This document shows positions 17,679 to 26,451 of a DNA stretch of 64,000 bases, in pieces. The DNA lies in the NCBI RefSeq assembly GCF_004363005.1, contig NZ_SNYH01000004.1, positions 276,626 to 340,625 of the forward strand, in the 5' to 3' direction. The notes under the pieces were generated by a model. That model did not search any database. It saw nothing but the letters and a program-made list of their open reading frames with translations, and was not told where the DNA came from. The position numbers and the translations under genes are program-made. The DNA is from Tenacibaculum caenipelagi. GTDB lineage: Bacteria; Bacteroidota; Bacteroidia; Flavobacteriales; Flavobacteriaceae. Position 1 is the stretch's first letter. Every line of letters starts with the position of its first letter.

Positions 17679-19448
17679 CTATCTGAAATCTATTTTACGC
17701 ATACGTAAGCTTTCAGGAGTTACTTCTAAATACTCATCAGCTCTGATATACTCCATACACTCTTCTAAAGAAAAATCAATTTTTGGAGCAATTTTAACAC
17801 TATCATCATTACCTGAAGAACGTACGTTAGTTAACTTCTTTCCTTTAATTAAGTTTACAGCCATATCATCAGCTTTTGCGTTTTCACCAACAACCTGTCC
17901 TTTGTAAATCTCTTGGTTCGGATCGATAAAGAAACGTCCTCTATCTTGTAAACGGTCAATAGCATAAGCAGTAGCTTTTCCTGTTTCAGAAGAAACAATA
18001 GCTCCTTTTAACTCTTCAGCAAATTCTCCTTTATATGGACCATATTCGCTAAATCTGTGGTTAATAATTGCTTGACCAGCTGTAGCTGTTAATATTTTAT
18101 TACGTAAACCAATTAATCCTCTAGATGGAATTGTAAATTCTAAGTGTTGTAAGTCACCTTTAGGCTCCATTACTAATAAGTCTCCTTTTCTTAAAGAAAC
18201 TAAGTTAATAGCTTTTGAAGCTACATCTTCAGGAACATCAATAGATAATGTTTCGTATGGTTCACACTTAACTCCGTCAATTTCTTTTAAAATTACTTGC
18301 GGGCGACCAACTTGTAATTCATAACCTTCACGACGCATTGTTTCAATTAAAACTGATAAGTGTAATACTCCACGTCCAAAAACGTTGAATTTATCTTCAG
18401 TATCAGTTTCATCAACACGTAACGCTAAGTTTTTCTCCATCTCTTTAAATAAACGATCACGCAAGTGACGAGAAGTTACATACTTACCCTCTTTACCAAA
18501 GAATGGAGAATTGTTAATAGTAAATAACATACTCATTGTAGGTTGATCTACCTCAATTCTTGGTAACGCTTCTGGGTTCTCTAAATCGGCAATGGTATCA
18601 CCAATTTCAAAATCTTCTAATCCAGTAACCGCACAAATATCACCACTACGTACTTTATCCGTTTCAGCTTTACCCATTCCTTCAAAAACGTGTAATTCTT
18701 TAATACGTACTTTTTGAGTAGTTCCATCTGCTTTACAAAGCATATAGTCTTTGTTCTTTTCTAAATCTCCACGATATACACGACCAATAGCAATTCTTCC
18801 TTTAAATGAAGAATAATCTAATGAGGTAATTTGCATTTGAGGTGATCCTTCACGGTATGGTGCCTCAGGAATTGTTTCGATTACAGCATCTAATAAATCT
18901 AAAATATCTTCTTTCGGATCTTGCCAGTCAGTACTCATCCATCCATTTTTAGCAGAACCGTAAATAGTTGTAAAATCTAACTGCTCTTCAGTAGCTTCTA
19001 AAGCAAACATTAAATCGAATACTTTTTCGTGTACTAAATCAGGAGTACAGTTTTCTTTATCAACCTTATTTACAACTACGATAGGTGTTAAGCCTAATTC
19101 GATTGCCTTTCCTAATACGAAACGTGTTTGTGGCATTGGTCCTTCAAAAGCATCAACCAATAATAAAACACCGTCTGCCATTTTTAATACACGCTCTACT
19201 TCTCCACCAAAATCGGCGTGACCAGGAGTATCGATTACATTGATTTTTACACCCTTGTAATTTACCGATACGTTTTTAGAAAGAATGGTAATTCCTCTTT
19301 CACGCTCTAAATCATTGTTATCTAATAATAAATCAGTACGTTCTTTACGCTCATCTAAAATTTTAGCTTGATCTATGATTTTATCAACCAAGGTAGTCTT
19401 TCCGTGGTCAACGTGTGCTATAATAGCAATGTTTCTTATTGATTGCAT
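17679..19448 (-). CDS. typA: Ribosome-associated GTPase TypA/BipA
   Basis: 589 aa translational GTPase. G1 AHVDHGKTTLVDKI, G2 region RERGITI, G3 DTPGHADFGGEVERVL and G4 VVNKVDKE are all present, followed by the EF-G-like domains (PFFGKEGKYVTSRHLRDRL, EPYETLSIDVPEDVASKAINL) and the TypA-specific C-terminus with SRGLIGLRNKILTATAGQAIINHRF. It aids late 50S assembly and growth under cold or stress. Monocistronic, with its own -7 box and terminator. Confidence 0.97.
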   Translation of the reverse strand: MQSIRNIAIIAHVDHGKTTLVDKIIDQAKILDERKERTDLLLDNNDLERERGITILSKNVSVNYKGVKINVIDTPGHADFGGEVERVLKMADGVLLLVDAFEGPMPQTRFVLGKAIELGLTPIVVVNKVDKENCTPDLVHEKVFDLMFALEATEEQLDFTTIYGSAKNGWMSTDWQDPKEDILDLLDAVIETIPEAPYREGSPQMQITSLDYSSFKGRIAIGRVYRGDLEKNKDYMLCKADGTTQKVRIKELHVFEGMGKAETDKVRSGDICAVTGLEDFEIGDTIADLENPEALPRIEVDQPTMSMLFTINNSPFFGKEGKYVTSRHLRDRLFKEMEKNLALRVDETDTEDKFNVFGRGVLHLSVLIETMRREGYELQVGRPQVILKEIDGVKCEPYETLSIDVPEDVASKAINLVSLRKGDLLVMEPKGDLQHLEFTIPSRGLIGLRNKILTATAGQAIINHRFSEYGPYKGEFAEELKGAIVSSETGKATAYAIDRLQDRGRFFIDPNQEIYKGQVVGENAKADDMAVNLIKGKKLTNVRSSGNDDSVKIAPKIDFSLEECMEYIRADEYLEVTPESLRMRKIDFR

Positions 19449-19468
19449 TCTTGCTTATTTTGAAGCTG

Positions 19469-19476
19469 CAAAAGTA
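19469..19476 (-). promoter_or_regulatory. -7 box (TACTTTTG) of typA
   Basis: A perfect TAnnTTTG match on the minus strand, 20 nt before the typA ATG, in the typical context ACTACTTTTGCAGC. Confidence 0.6.
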
Positions 19477-19673
19477 GTGTTTTATTATTTATGAATTACG
19501 AATTTTTAATTATGAATTACTTTTAATGAATTTAAAGTACAATAAGCTCTCTTTTTTATGCTCCACATTCACACTTTTCCTTGTCTTAGAACAGCCTTAG
19601 CTGTTTTATGAATTTCTAAAATATGATTTTATTTAGAGAGAAAAAACGTAAGTAATTGATATTTAGCAAAGAA

Positions 19674-19982
19674 TTATTTTGCTTCTGAATCGTCTAATTC
19701 TTCATCATCTGCTTTGAAAGCACTAGGTAAAATATCTGGAATCAACTTTATGAGTAAAGGCAAAAGTAAAGCTCCTCCAGGTAACATAAATACTGTAAAA
19801 GCAGGTATTGCTTTACAAATATCGAGCATCTGTTCCTTTACTTTTGCCTTTTCTTCATCTGTTAATGATGTAGTAAGTGATTTTCTTAAAAGAAAAACCA
19901 ACTCCTTGCTTTCTTTGAGTTCTTTGGCTAATCTTTTTTTATTTTTTTGAATAGCTTCTTTTATTTCGTCAACCGTATTCAT
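19674..19982 (-). CDS. Small LETM1-like protein
   Basis: 102 aa. The N-terminal half is a charged helix (IKEAIQKNKKRLAKELKESKE), and the C-terminal half has IPAFTVFMLPGGALLLPLLI followed by KLIPDILPSAF, which resembles the conserved hydrophobic segment and P-x-LPSxF end of the LETM1 ribosome-binding-like domain of mitochondrial LETM1. It ends in an acidic tail (DDEELDDSEAK). One membrane-associated segment is likely. Its ATG shares one base with the stop of proline dehydrogenase (TAATG), so translation is coupled. The function in bacteria is unknown to me; ion homeostasis or membrane association of proline oxidation are possibilities by inference only. Confidence 0.65.
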   Translation of the reverse strand: MNTVDEIKEAIQKNKKRLAKELKESKELVFLLRKSLTTSLTDEEKAKVKEQMLDICKAIPAFTVFMLPGGALLLPLLIKLIPDILPSAFKADDEELDDSEAK

Positions 19983-21145
19983 TACAGCTTACGACGAGCT
20001 TTTTCAGTTTTTAATAAATTTAATTCTCTAGAGGTTTGTCCTGCTACAGAAGTATTTTCTTCTGCTCTACGGATTAAGTATGGCATAACATCACGTACAG
20101 GTCCGAAAGGAACGTATTTTGCAACATTATATCCTTCTTTAGCTAAGTTAAAGCTGATATGATCACTCATACCGTATAATTGTCCAAACCACATACGTTT
20201 GTCATCTACTGCAATATTGTGCTCTTTAGCTAAATCCATTAATAGATATGAACTTTCTTCGTTATGAGTTCCAGCAAAAATAGCCATGTTTTTATGCTCC
20301 ATCATATAACGAACAGCTTCATTATAATTATCATCTGTAGCTTGTTTATCAACACAAATTGGAGACTCATATCCTTTCTCATTAGCTCTCTCACGCTCTT
20401 TCTCCATGTATGCACCACGAACTACTTTCATCCCGATATGATACCCTTTTTGGTGAGCTCTTTGGTGTAAGTCTCTCAAGTAATCCATACGATCGTGACG
20501 GTACATTTGTAAAGTATTAAAAACGATGGCTTTTTCTTTGTTATAGATTTCCATCAATTCTTCAATTAAATCGTCAGCAGCATCTTGCATCCAACTTTCC
20601 TCTGCATCAATTAATAAAGGAACATCTTTAGCAGCAGCAGCTTTACATACCGTATGAAAACGTTTTACTACTCTATTCCATTCTACTTTTTCTTCCGAGG
20701 TTAATTCTTCACCTTCAGTTAGTTTTTGATATAAAGCAAAACGTCCAAAACCAGTAGGTTTAAAAACAGCATAAGGTATAGCCGCTTTTTCTTCAGCAAA
20801 ATCAATGGTTTTTAAAGTCATCTTTAAGGCATCATCAAACTGAGCTTCATCTTCTTTTCCTTCAACTGAATAATCTAAAATACTGTGAACCTTCCCTTTT
20901 TCATACATCTTTTCGATGTTAGGTAAACAATCATCTTCAGTAACTCCACCACAAAAATGATCAAAAACTGTTGAACGAATTAAACCTTCAACTGGTAAAT
21001 GAGCTTTTAAAGCAAAGTTAGTTACCGCCGTACCAATACGAACCATTGGTTGGCTTTGAATCATTTTAAATAAAAAATAGGCACGTTCTAGCTCTGAATC
21101 AGATTTTAATTTAAAAGCAGTTTCGGTGTTGTCAAAAAGTCTCAT
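19982..21145 (-). CDS. Proline dehydrogenase (FAD-dependent, monofunctional)
   Basis: 387 aa PRODH TIM barrel. Motifs include YAVFKPTGFGRFALYQKL, PLLIDAEESWMQDAADDLIEELM, FNTLQMYRHDRMDYL, GMKVVRGAYMEKERERA and terminal FGQLYGMSDHISFNLAKEGYNVAKYVPFGPV plus PYLIRRAEEN (substrate-binding RRxxEN). It oxidises proline to pyrroline-5-carboxylate and donates electrons to the quinone pool. The P5C dehydrogenase domain of PutA is absent. The downstream LETM1-like gene overlaps its stop. Confidence 0.95.
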   Translation of the reverse strand: MRLFDNTETAFKLKSDSELERAYFLFKMIQSQPMVRIGTAVTNFALKAHLPVEGLIRSTVFDHFCGGVTEDDCLPNIEKMYEKGKVHSILDYSVEGKEDEAQFDDALKMTLKTIDFAEEKAAIPYAVFKPTGFGRFALYQKLTEGEELTSEEKVEWNRVVKRFHTVCKAAAAKDVPLLIDAEESWMQDAADDLIEELMEIYNKEKAIVFNTLQMYRHDRMDYLRDLHQRAHQKGYHIGMKVVRGAYMEKERERANEKGYESPICVDKQATDDNYNEAVRYMMEHKNMAIFAGTHNEESSYLLMDLAKEHNIAVDDKRMWFGQLYGMSDHISFNLAKEGYNVAKYVPFGPVRDVMPYLIRRAEENTSVAGQTSRELNLLKTEKARRKL

Positions 21146-21178
21146 TATCGAGGTTATATTTATATCTTATTTTAGAGA

Positions 21179-21186
21179 CAAATATA
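21179..21186 (-). promoter_or_regulatory. -7 box (TATATTTG) of the proline dehydrogenase gene
   Basis: A perfect TAnnTTTG on the minus strand, 33 nt before the ATG at 21145. No clear TTG at -33 was seen. Confidence 0.45.
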
Positions 21187-21234
21187 AATGAGTAGAGTGA
21201 GATATTTTAATTTTTTCTATTTAATTTCGCCTTA

Positions 21235-21242
21235 TATTTTTG
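21235..21242 (+). promoter_or_regulatory. -7 box (TATTTTTG) of aroB, 6 nt before the ATG
   Basis: A perfect TAnnTTTG immediately precedes the aroB start at 21249, which would leave almost no 5' UTR. Confidence 0.4.
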
Positions 21243-21248
21243 TTTACA

Positions 21249-22307
21249 ATGACTACAATTAACGCAACAACATATTCTATTCATTTTGATGAAAAAGCTT
21301 ATCATGAATTAGCTTCTTTAGTTTCTAAAAATAACTATTCTTCTATCTTCGTTTTGGTTGATGATAATACGTTAGAACACTGTTATCCTCGATTTATGCA
21401 ATTATTTGCTACAGACAAACCTATCGAAGTGATTCAAATTGAAGCTGGAGAGATTCATAAGAATATTGAAACTTGTATGGGAGTTTGGAATGTGATGACA
21501 GAATTAGGTGCTGATAGAAAAAGTTTACTGATTACTTTAGGAGGCGGTGTAATTACTGATTTAGGTGGTTTTGTGGCATCTACTTTTAAACGTGGAATTG
21601 ATTTTGTAAACATCCCAACGACTTTATTAAGTATGGTTGACGCTTCTGTTGGAGGAAAGACTGGTGTTGATTTAGGTGTGCTGAAAAACCAAATAGGTGT
21701 GTTTGCAAATCCAGAAATGATAATTATTGATGCCGAATATTTGCATACAGTTTCTACTCGTGAAATTCGCTCAGGTACTGCAGAAATTATTAAATATGGA
21801 ATGACACATGATATTGAACTTTTTAATGAAATTAGAGGTAACGATCAAGTAAATATTGTTGATTTAATTCATCGTTCAATTGAAATAAAGAATGAAGTTG
21901 TTCTAGAAGATCCTAAAGAACAAGGTGTTAGAAAGGTGTTAAATTGGGGACATACCATTGGGCACGGTGTAGAATCATACTTTTTAGAAAGTCCTGAAAA
22001 AGAAGCCATAACTCATGGAGAAGCTATTGCTATTGGGATGGTATGTGAGGCCTATTTATCTTCTAAAATTCTAGATTTTCCGAAGAAAAAAGTGCTAGAA
22101 ATAAAAGAAGCAATCATTAACATTTACGGTAAAGTAGCTATAAATGAAGACGATATTCAACCTATTATAGCGTTAATGAAACATGATAAAAAGAATATTA
22201 ATGGTGAAATTAATTTTGTACTTCTAAATGACTACGAAGATTTTAAAATTAATTGCAAAGCTTCTGAGGATCTAATTCAAGAAAGTATAGCTTTTTATAA
22301 CTCTTAA
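21249..22307 (+). CDS. aroB: 3-dehydroquinate synthase
   Basis: 352 aa from ATG 21249; a TTG three codons earlier is in frame but lies in the promoter. Hallmarks: LLITLGGGVITDLGGFVASTFKRGI (NAD-binding GGG), VDFVNIPTTLLSMVDASVGGKTGVD, EIIKYGM and NWGHTIGHGVE (Zn ligands). It catalyses the second step of the shikimate pathway, cyclising DAHP. It is convergent with bshA and overlaps its 3' end by 4 bp. Confidence 0.96.
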   Translation: MTTINATTYSIHFDEKAYHELASLVSKNNYSSIFVLVDDNTLEHCYPRFMQLFATDKPIEVIQIEAGEIHKNIETCMGVWNVMTELGADRKSLLITLGGGVITDLGGFVASTFKRGIDFVNIPTTLLSMVDASVGGKTGVDLGVLKNQIGVFANPEMIIIDAEYLHTVSTREIRSGTAEIIKYGMTHDIELFNEIRGNDQVNIVDLIHRSIEIKNEVVLEDPKEQGVRKVLNWGHTIGHGVESYFLESPEKEAITHGEAIAIGMVCEAYLSSKILDFPKKKVLEIKEAIINIYGKVAINEDDIQPIIALMKHDKKNINGEINFVLLNDYEDFKINCKASEDLIQESIAFYNS

Positions 22308-23437
22308 ATAGCCTTTACATAGCAGCTTTTATAAATCTCTTCATATACAGGTAAAATGTTTTCTAAAGAGAATGATTTGATGTGCTCTTTTGCATTTTCT
22401 TTAAACTGATTCAAAATAGCGTCGTCTTTTAAGATACTGATGGCGTTGTTTGCCATATCTTTAACATCACCTAATTCACTTAAAAAGCCTGTAACTCCTT
22501 GTATATTCACTTCTGGTAATCCTCCAGTATTTGTAGAAATGACAGGGGTGCTTGCTGCCATAGCCTCCAAAGCAGCTAACCCGAAGCTTTCTGTTTCAGA
22601 AGGCAGTATAAATACGTCGGTGTAGCATAAAATTTTGGCTACTTCTGTACTATTCCCCATAAATAGTACTTTGTCTTCTATTTGTAGTTCTTTTACTAAA
22701 ATTTCAGCTTTCAAACGCTCAGGTCCATCACCAACCATTAATAATTTTGAAGGTATTTCTTTTTGAACTTCATTGAAAATTTTAATAACATCATCGGTAC
22801 GTTTTACAGGACGAAAATTACTGATATGCGTTAAAATTCGTTCGTAAGGTTGTGCTAAGGCTATACGTTTGCATTCTGCTTGAGAAGCTTTATCATATTT
22901 TTTACCATCAATAAAATTATAGACTACTTTTATGTCTTTTTCAATATTAAATAAGCGAAGTGTATCTTTTTTTAGGCTATTCGAAACTGCCGTAACTTCA
23001 TCTGATTTATTAATACTGAATTCTACTGCAGTTTTATAAGTTGGATGACTTCCTACTAAAGTAATATCAGTACCATGTAATGTCGTAACTACTTTTATAT
23101 TGATATCTTTATCCTCCAACATTTTTTTTGCCATATAAGCGGCATATGCGTGCGGAATAGCATAATGAACATGTAATACTTCAAGCTCATATTTTTCTAC
23201 TACTTCCACCATTTTACTTGATAACGCTAATTCGTAGGGTTGGTATTGAAATAATGGATACTCTTCTAAAACAACTTCGTGAAAATGTAATCTATGAGAG
23301 AAAAAATCTAATCGAACAGGTTGATTGTAAGTTATAAAATGTACTTCATGGCCTTTATCAGCAAGCGCCATTCCTAATTCAGTTGCTACAACTCCACTTC
23401 CACCAAAGGTTGGATAACATACAATTCCTATTCTCAT
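22304..23437 (-). CDS. bshA: N-acetyl-alpha-D-glucosaminyl L-malate synthase (bacillithiol biosynthesis)
   Basis: 377 aa GT4 glycosyltransferase. MRIGIVCYPTFGGSGVVATELGMAL is the diagnostic BshA N-terminus, followed by HVHYAIPHAYAAYMA, TLHGTDITLVGSHP and the GT4 nucleotide-sugar site FILPSETESFGLAALEAMAASTPVISTNTGGLPE. It makes GlcNAc-malate, the first step of bacillithiol synthesis. The presence of BSH suggests that DinB/YfiT-like proteins in the window could be BSH-dependent, though this is inference. Confidence 0.93.
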   Translation of the reverse strand: MRIGIVCYPTFGGSGVVATELGMALADKGHEVHFITYNQPVRLDFFSHRLHFHEVVLEEYPLFQYQPYELALSSKMVEVVEKYELEVLHVHYAIPHAYAAYMAKKMLEDKDINIKVVTTLHGTDITLVGSHPTYKTAVEFSINKSDEVTAVSNSLKKDTLRLFNIEKDIKVVYNFIDGKKYDKASQAECKRIALAQPYERILTHISNFRPVKRTDDVIKIFNEVQKEIPSKLLMVGDGPERLKAEILVKELQIEDKVLFMGNSTEVAKILCYTDVFILPSETESFGLAALEAMAASTPVISTNTGGLPEVNIQGVTGFLSELGDVKDMANNAISILKDDAILNQFKENAKEHIKSFSLENILPVYEEIYKSCYVKAI

Positions 23438-23521
23438 ATTTACTGTTTAATTATTTTACTATAGTTACTGACGTAAATTTAAGATATTACTTACGTTTTT
23501 TTGTGAATAAAAACATAAAAA

Positions 23522-23543
23522 AATCCCGCTTAGTAGCGGGATT
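23522..23543 (-). terminator. Intrinsic terminator of the transketolase N-subunit gene
   Basis: AATCCCGCT pairs with AGCGGGATT (9 bp, 4-nt loop). On the minus strand it is followed by T7. It lies 20 bp after the stop at 23563, so the transketolase gene ends its transcript here with no C-subunit gene downstream. Confidence 0.88.
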
Positions 23544-23562
23544 ATATTTATTGAGAATAAAA

Positions 23563-24408
23563 TTAATAGTCTCCTAATGTTTCAGGGTTTTGAGCTAAAG
23601 CTACTTCTAACTGTTCATCGTTAGGTGCTTTACCATGCCACGCATGTGTATGCATCATGTAATCTACTCCATTACCCATCTCAGTATGTAATAATACACA
23701 AACAGGCTTTCCTTTTCCTGTACGAGATTTTGCATCAGCCATCCCGTTTAAAATAGCTTCTATATTATTTCCTTCTTTAATCTCTACTACATCCCAACCA
23801 AAAGCTTCAAATTTAGCTTTTAAGCTTCCCATTGGTAATACTTCATCTGTAGCACCGTCAATTTGCTTTTCGTTTAAATCTACTGTAGAAATTAAATTAT
23901 CAACTTTTTTTCCAGCAGCATACATCGCAGCTTCCCAAATTTGACCTTCTTGTAACTCTCCATCTCCATGTAATGAATATACAATTTTGTCATCACCTTC
24001 TAACTTTTTTGCTTGAGCGGCTCCAATAGCAACACTCATACCCTGACCTAGTGATCCTGAAGCAATACGTATACCTGGTAAATGCTCATGTGTAGTTGGG
24101 TGACCTTGTAAACGAGAATCTAACTTTCTAAAAGTTGCCAACTCAGCTACAGGAAAAAATCCGCTGTGTGCTAATACACTATAATATACTGGTGAAATAT
24201 GTCCGTTTGATAAGAAAAATAAGTCTTCATTTTTACCATTCATGGTAAATTCAGTAGAATAGTCCATTATTTCTTGATACAAACATGTAAAGAATTCAGC
24301 ACATCCTAAAGACCCTCCAGGGTGTCCTGAATTTACAGCATGTACCATGCGAACGATATCTCTACGAACTTGTTGTGTAAACTCTTGTAATTGTTGTGTT
24401 GTTGGCAT
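23563..24408 (-). CDS. Transketolase N-terminal subunit (split transketolase)
   Basis: 281 aa, covering only the ThDP pyrophosphate-binding half. Visible are VHAVNSGHPGGSLGCAEF, LSNGHISPVYYS, RIASGSLGQGMSVAIGAA, YSLHGDGELQEGQIWEAAMYA (ThDP motif GDG...N-type) and MMHTHAWHGKAPND. The pyrimidine-binding C-terminal subunit is normally the next gene in split transketolases; here a terminator and then bshA follow, so the partner must be elsewhere. The complex interconverts sugar phosphates in the pentose phosphate pathway. Confidence 0.93.
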   Translation of the reverse strand: MPTTQQLQEFTQQVRRDIVRMVHAVNSGHPGGSLGCAEFFTCLYQEIMDYSTEFTMNGKNEDLFFLSNGHISPVYYSVLAHSGFFPVAELATFRKLDSRLQGHPTTHEHLPGIRIASGSLGQGMSVAIGAAQAKKLEGDDKIVYSLHGDGELQEGQIWEAAMYAAGKKVDNLISTVDLNEKQIDGATDEVLPMGSLKAKFEAFGWDVVEIKEGNNIEAILNGMADAKSRTGKGKPVCVLLHTEMGNGVDYMMHTHAWHGKAPNDEQLEVALAQNPETLGDY

Positions 24409-24726
24409 TATTATTTTGTTTTATGCCCACAAATGTAATTGATTATGAAAAAATGAGCAATTACTTTTTACTTAAAAAAGAAAAAGGGTTCATTATAAGT
24501 TAAGTTTTCTTTTTCGTTGAATTTCCCCGTCTTAATAAATAGTTTCTGAACCCTTTTATTTACGTGGTTCAAAGAACTAATATCTTTACTTTACAGACAA
24601 ACAATTGTAGTCGGTTTTTATAAAAAGAGGGTATAACAAAACTTTAAAACATTTAATTTCAAGGAAATAAAAAAACTTATGTAGTGCTTAAATTTTGATA
24701 TTTTTGTCTCTTTAATTAAATTGACT
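24409..24726. other. 318-bp intergenic region with divergent promoters and one inverted repeat
   Basis: It holds a -7 box for the transketolase gene (TACATTTG, minus strand, 24430-24437), a -7 box for the regulator gene (TATTTTTG, plus, 24699-24706), and an 11-bp inverted repeat AAAAGGGTTCA (24482-24492) / TGAACCCTTTT (24547-24557) around 54 nt. No open frame with coding character was found. Confidence 0.5.
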
Positions 24727-26427
24727 ATGCCCTTTTTTATAAAAAGAATACTTTTTTTATTGGTTATTTTAGGAATAAATCTAAAAATAACGAGCCAAAA
24801 CATTACCGAAACAGATTCTTTAACACATAAAAGTTTTCAAGAGCTTACAGATTTATTTTACGTAAATAAACCAGATAGTTTAAAGGCTGTGATATATGCA
24901 AAAGCTGTATTTAAAAAAGCTATTAAAGAAAAAGACACTTTACGAATGTTGACAGGAAAATATTACTTGGCGGATATTTTAAATAATGAAGCGATTTATC
25001 TAAACTTTTGTGATTCACTGATAAATCTTACAAAAAACTACCCTACTAAAAATTATCCCTCCATATTACATTATAAGAAGTCTACTTTTTATATTCATAA
25101 AGGAGAAAACAGCAAAGCTTTAAAAGAGATAACACAAGGTAAACAAACTTTAATAAAAAATGACAGTCTAAAACATCTATTACTTATTCAATTAGCACTA
25201 ATTGAAAGTTCTATAGGTGAACTCGAAAAAGCCTTAACTCACTACAAGAAGGCTTATTTTTTTGCAAAACAAAAAAAGTATTTTAAATTAAAACACGGTA
25301 GATTTTCAACACTCCCTTTAAATATTGCTTCTGTATATAATAAGCTTAATAAAGATGACTCAGCTTATTTTTATATTAATGAAGGGATAGAATTATATAA
25401 AGAAATTAAAGATAGCTTAAGTCTTGGATACTCATTATATATGTTAGGGAGACTTGAAGCTAAAAGAAAAAATTATGAAGAATCAATTAAATCATATAAA
25501 AAAAGCATACCAACAATTATAAATGACGAAAATTATAAAATATTAATTGGTATTTATATTAAAGTAGCTATTTTATATGATTCAATCAACTCCCCACAAG
25601 AATCGTTAAAATTTCACTTAAAAGCGGATTCCTTATATAGTTTGAGAAAGTTTCATGCGCCTATGCTGGAAAAAACGTACAGTCATTTATATAAACTCAA
25701 CAAAAAGAGTAATAATCTAAAAAAACAATTATTATACTTAAATAAACTATTAGAAGTAAAAGAATTTAAACTAAAAGAAAAAAGTAAAATAAGTAAAACA
25801 CTCTCAGAAAAATACGATATACCTAACTTACTATCAGAAAAGAAAAAAATTATTAAAAAACTTGAGACAGAAGTTCTGAAATCTAGGAGGAATAGAATTA
25901 TTTATATTTCTTTATTAGTATTATCATTAGCTTTAATTGGGAATCAAATCAAAAGAAAAAGAACTTTTAAGAAACGATTTTTATCCTTAGTAAACCAAAA
26001 AGAGCCTACAGTAGAAAGAGAAACACAAACTATAATACAAACTACCAATAAACATGAGCTTTCTGATAAAACTGTTGACATAATTATGAGAGGTCTTGAA
26101 GCTTTTGAGAAAAATACAGATTTTTTAAACTCAAAAATCAATTTACAACTATTAGCAGATAGACTAGAAACTAATACTAGCTACTTATCAAAAGTAATCA
26201 ATCAATATAAAAAGAATTCTTTTTCTAACTATATCAATCAACTTAGAATTGAATATACTGTAGAGAAACTTAAAAATGATACTCTATGGAGAAAATATAC
26301 TATTAAAGCACTTGCAAATGAAGTAGGTTTTAAAAATTCGGAATCATTTTCTAAAGCTTTTTATAAGTTTACAGGTATAAAGCCTTCTTATTTCATTAAA
26401 GAATTAGATAAAGTTGAAACTGATTAA
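24727..26427 (+). CDS. Membrane-anchored TPR / AraC-type transcriptional regulator
   Basis: 566 aa from ATG 24727 (a TTG two codons earlier is less likely). Order: signal or first membrane segment (about 1-20), TPR-like helical repeats (about 40-370, e.g. GELEKALTHYKKAYFFAKQK, RKNYEESIKSYKKSI), one transmembrane helix (IIYISLLVLSLALIGNQI, near 400), then an AraC-family double HTH (LLADRLETNTSYLSKVINQY and IKALANEVGFKNSESFSKAF). This is the common Bacteroidota layout in which an extracytoplasmic TPR sensor controls a cytoplasmic HTH. It is convergent with the unknown gene pair at 26452-28488. Confidence 0.85.
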   Translation: MPFFIKRILFLLVILGINLKITSQNITETDSLTHKSFQELTDLFYVNKPDSLKAVIYAKAVFKKAIKEKDTLRMLTGKYYLADILNNEAIYLNFCDSLINLTKNYPTKNYPSILHYKKSTFYIHKGENSKALKEITQGKQTLIKNDSLKHLLLIQLALIESSIGELEKALTHYKKAYFFAKQKKYFKLKHGRFSTLPLNIASVYNKLNKDDSAYFYINEGIELYKEIKDSLSLGYSLYMLGRLEAKRKNYEESIKSYKKSIPTIINDENYKILIGIYIKVAILYDSINSPQESLKFHLKADSLYSLRKFHAPMLEKTYSHLYKLNKKSNNLKKQLLYLNKLLEVKEFKLKEKSKISKTLSEKYDIPNLLSEKKKIIKKLETEVLKSRRNRIIYISLLVLSLALIGNQIKRKRTFKKRFLSLVNQKEPTVERETQTIIQTTNKHELSDKTVDIIMRGLEAFEKNTDFLNSKINLQLLADRLETNTSYLSKVINQYKKNSFSNYINQLRIEYTVEKLKNDTLWRKYTIKALANEVGFKNSESFSKAFYKFTGIKPSYFIKELDKVETD

Positions 26428-26451
26428 AAAGGTTCTTAAATACTATAATAT

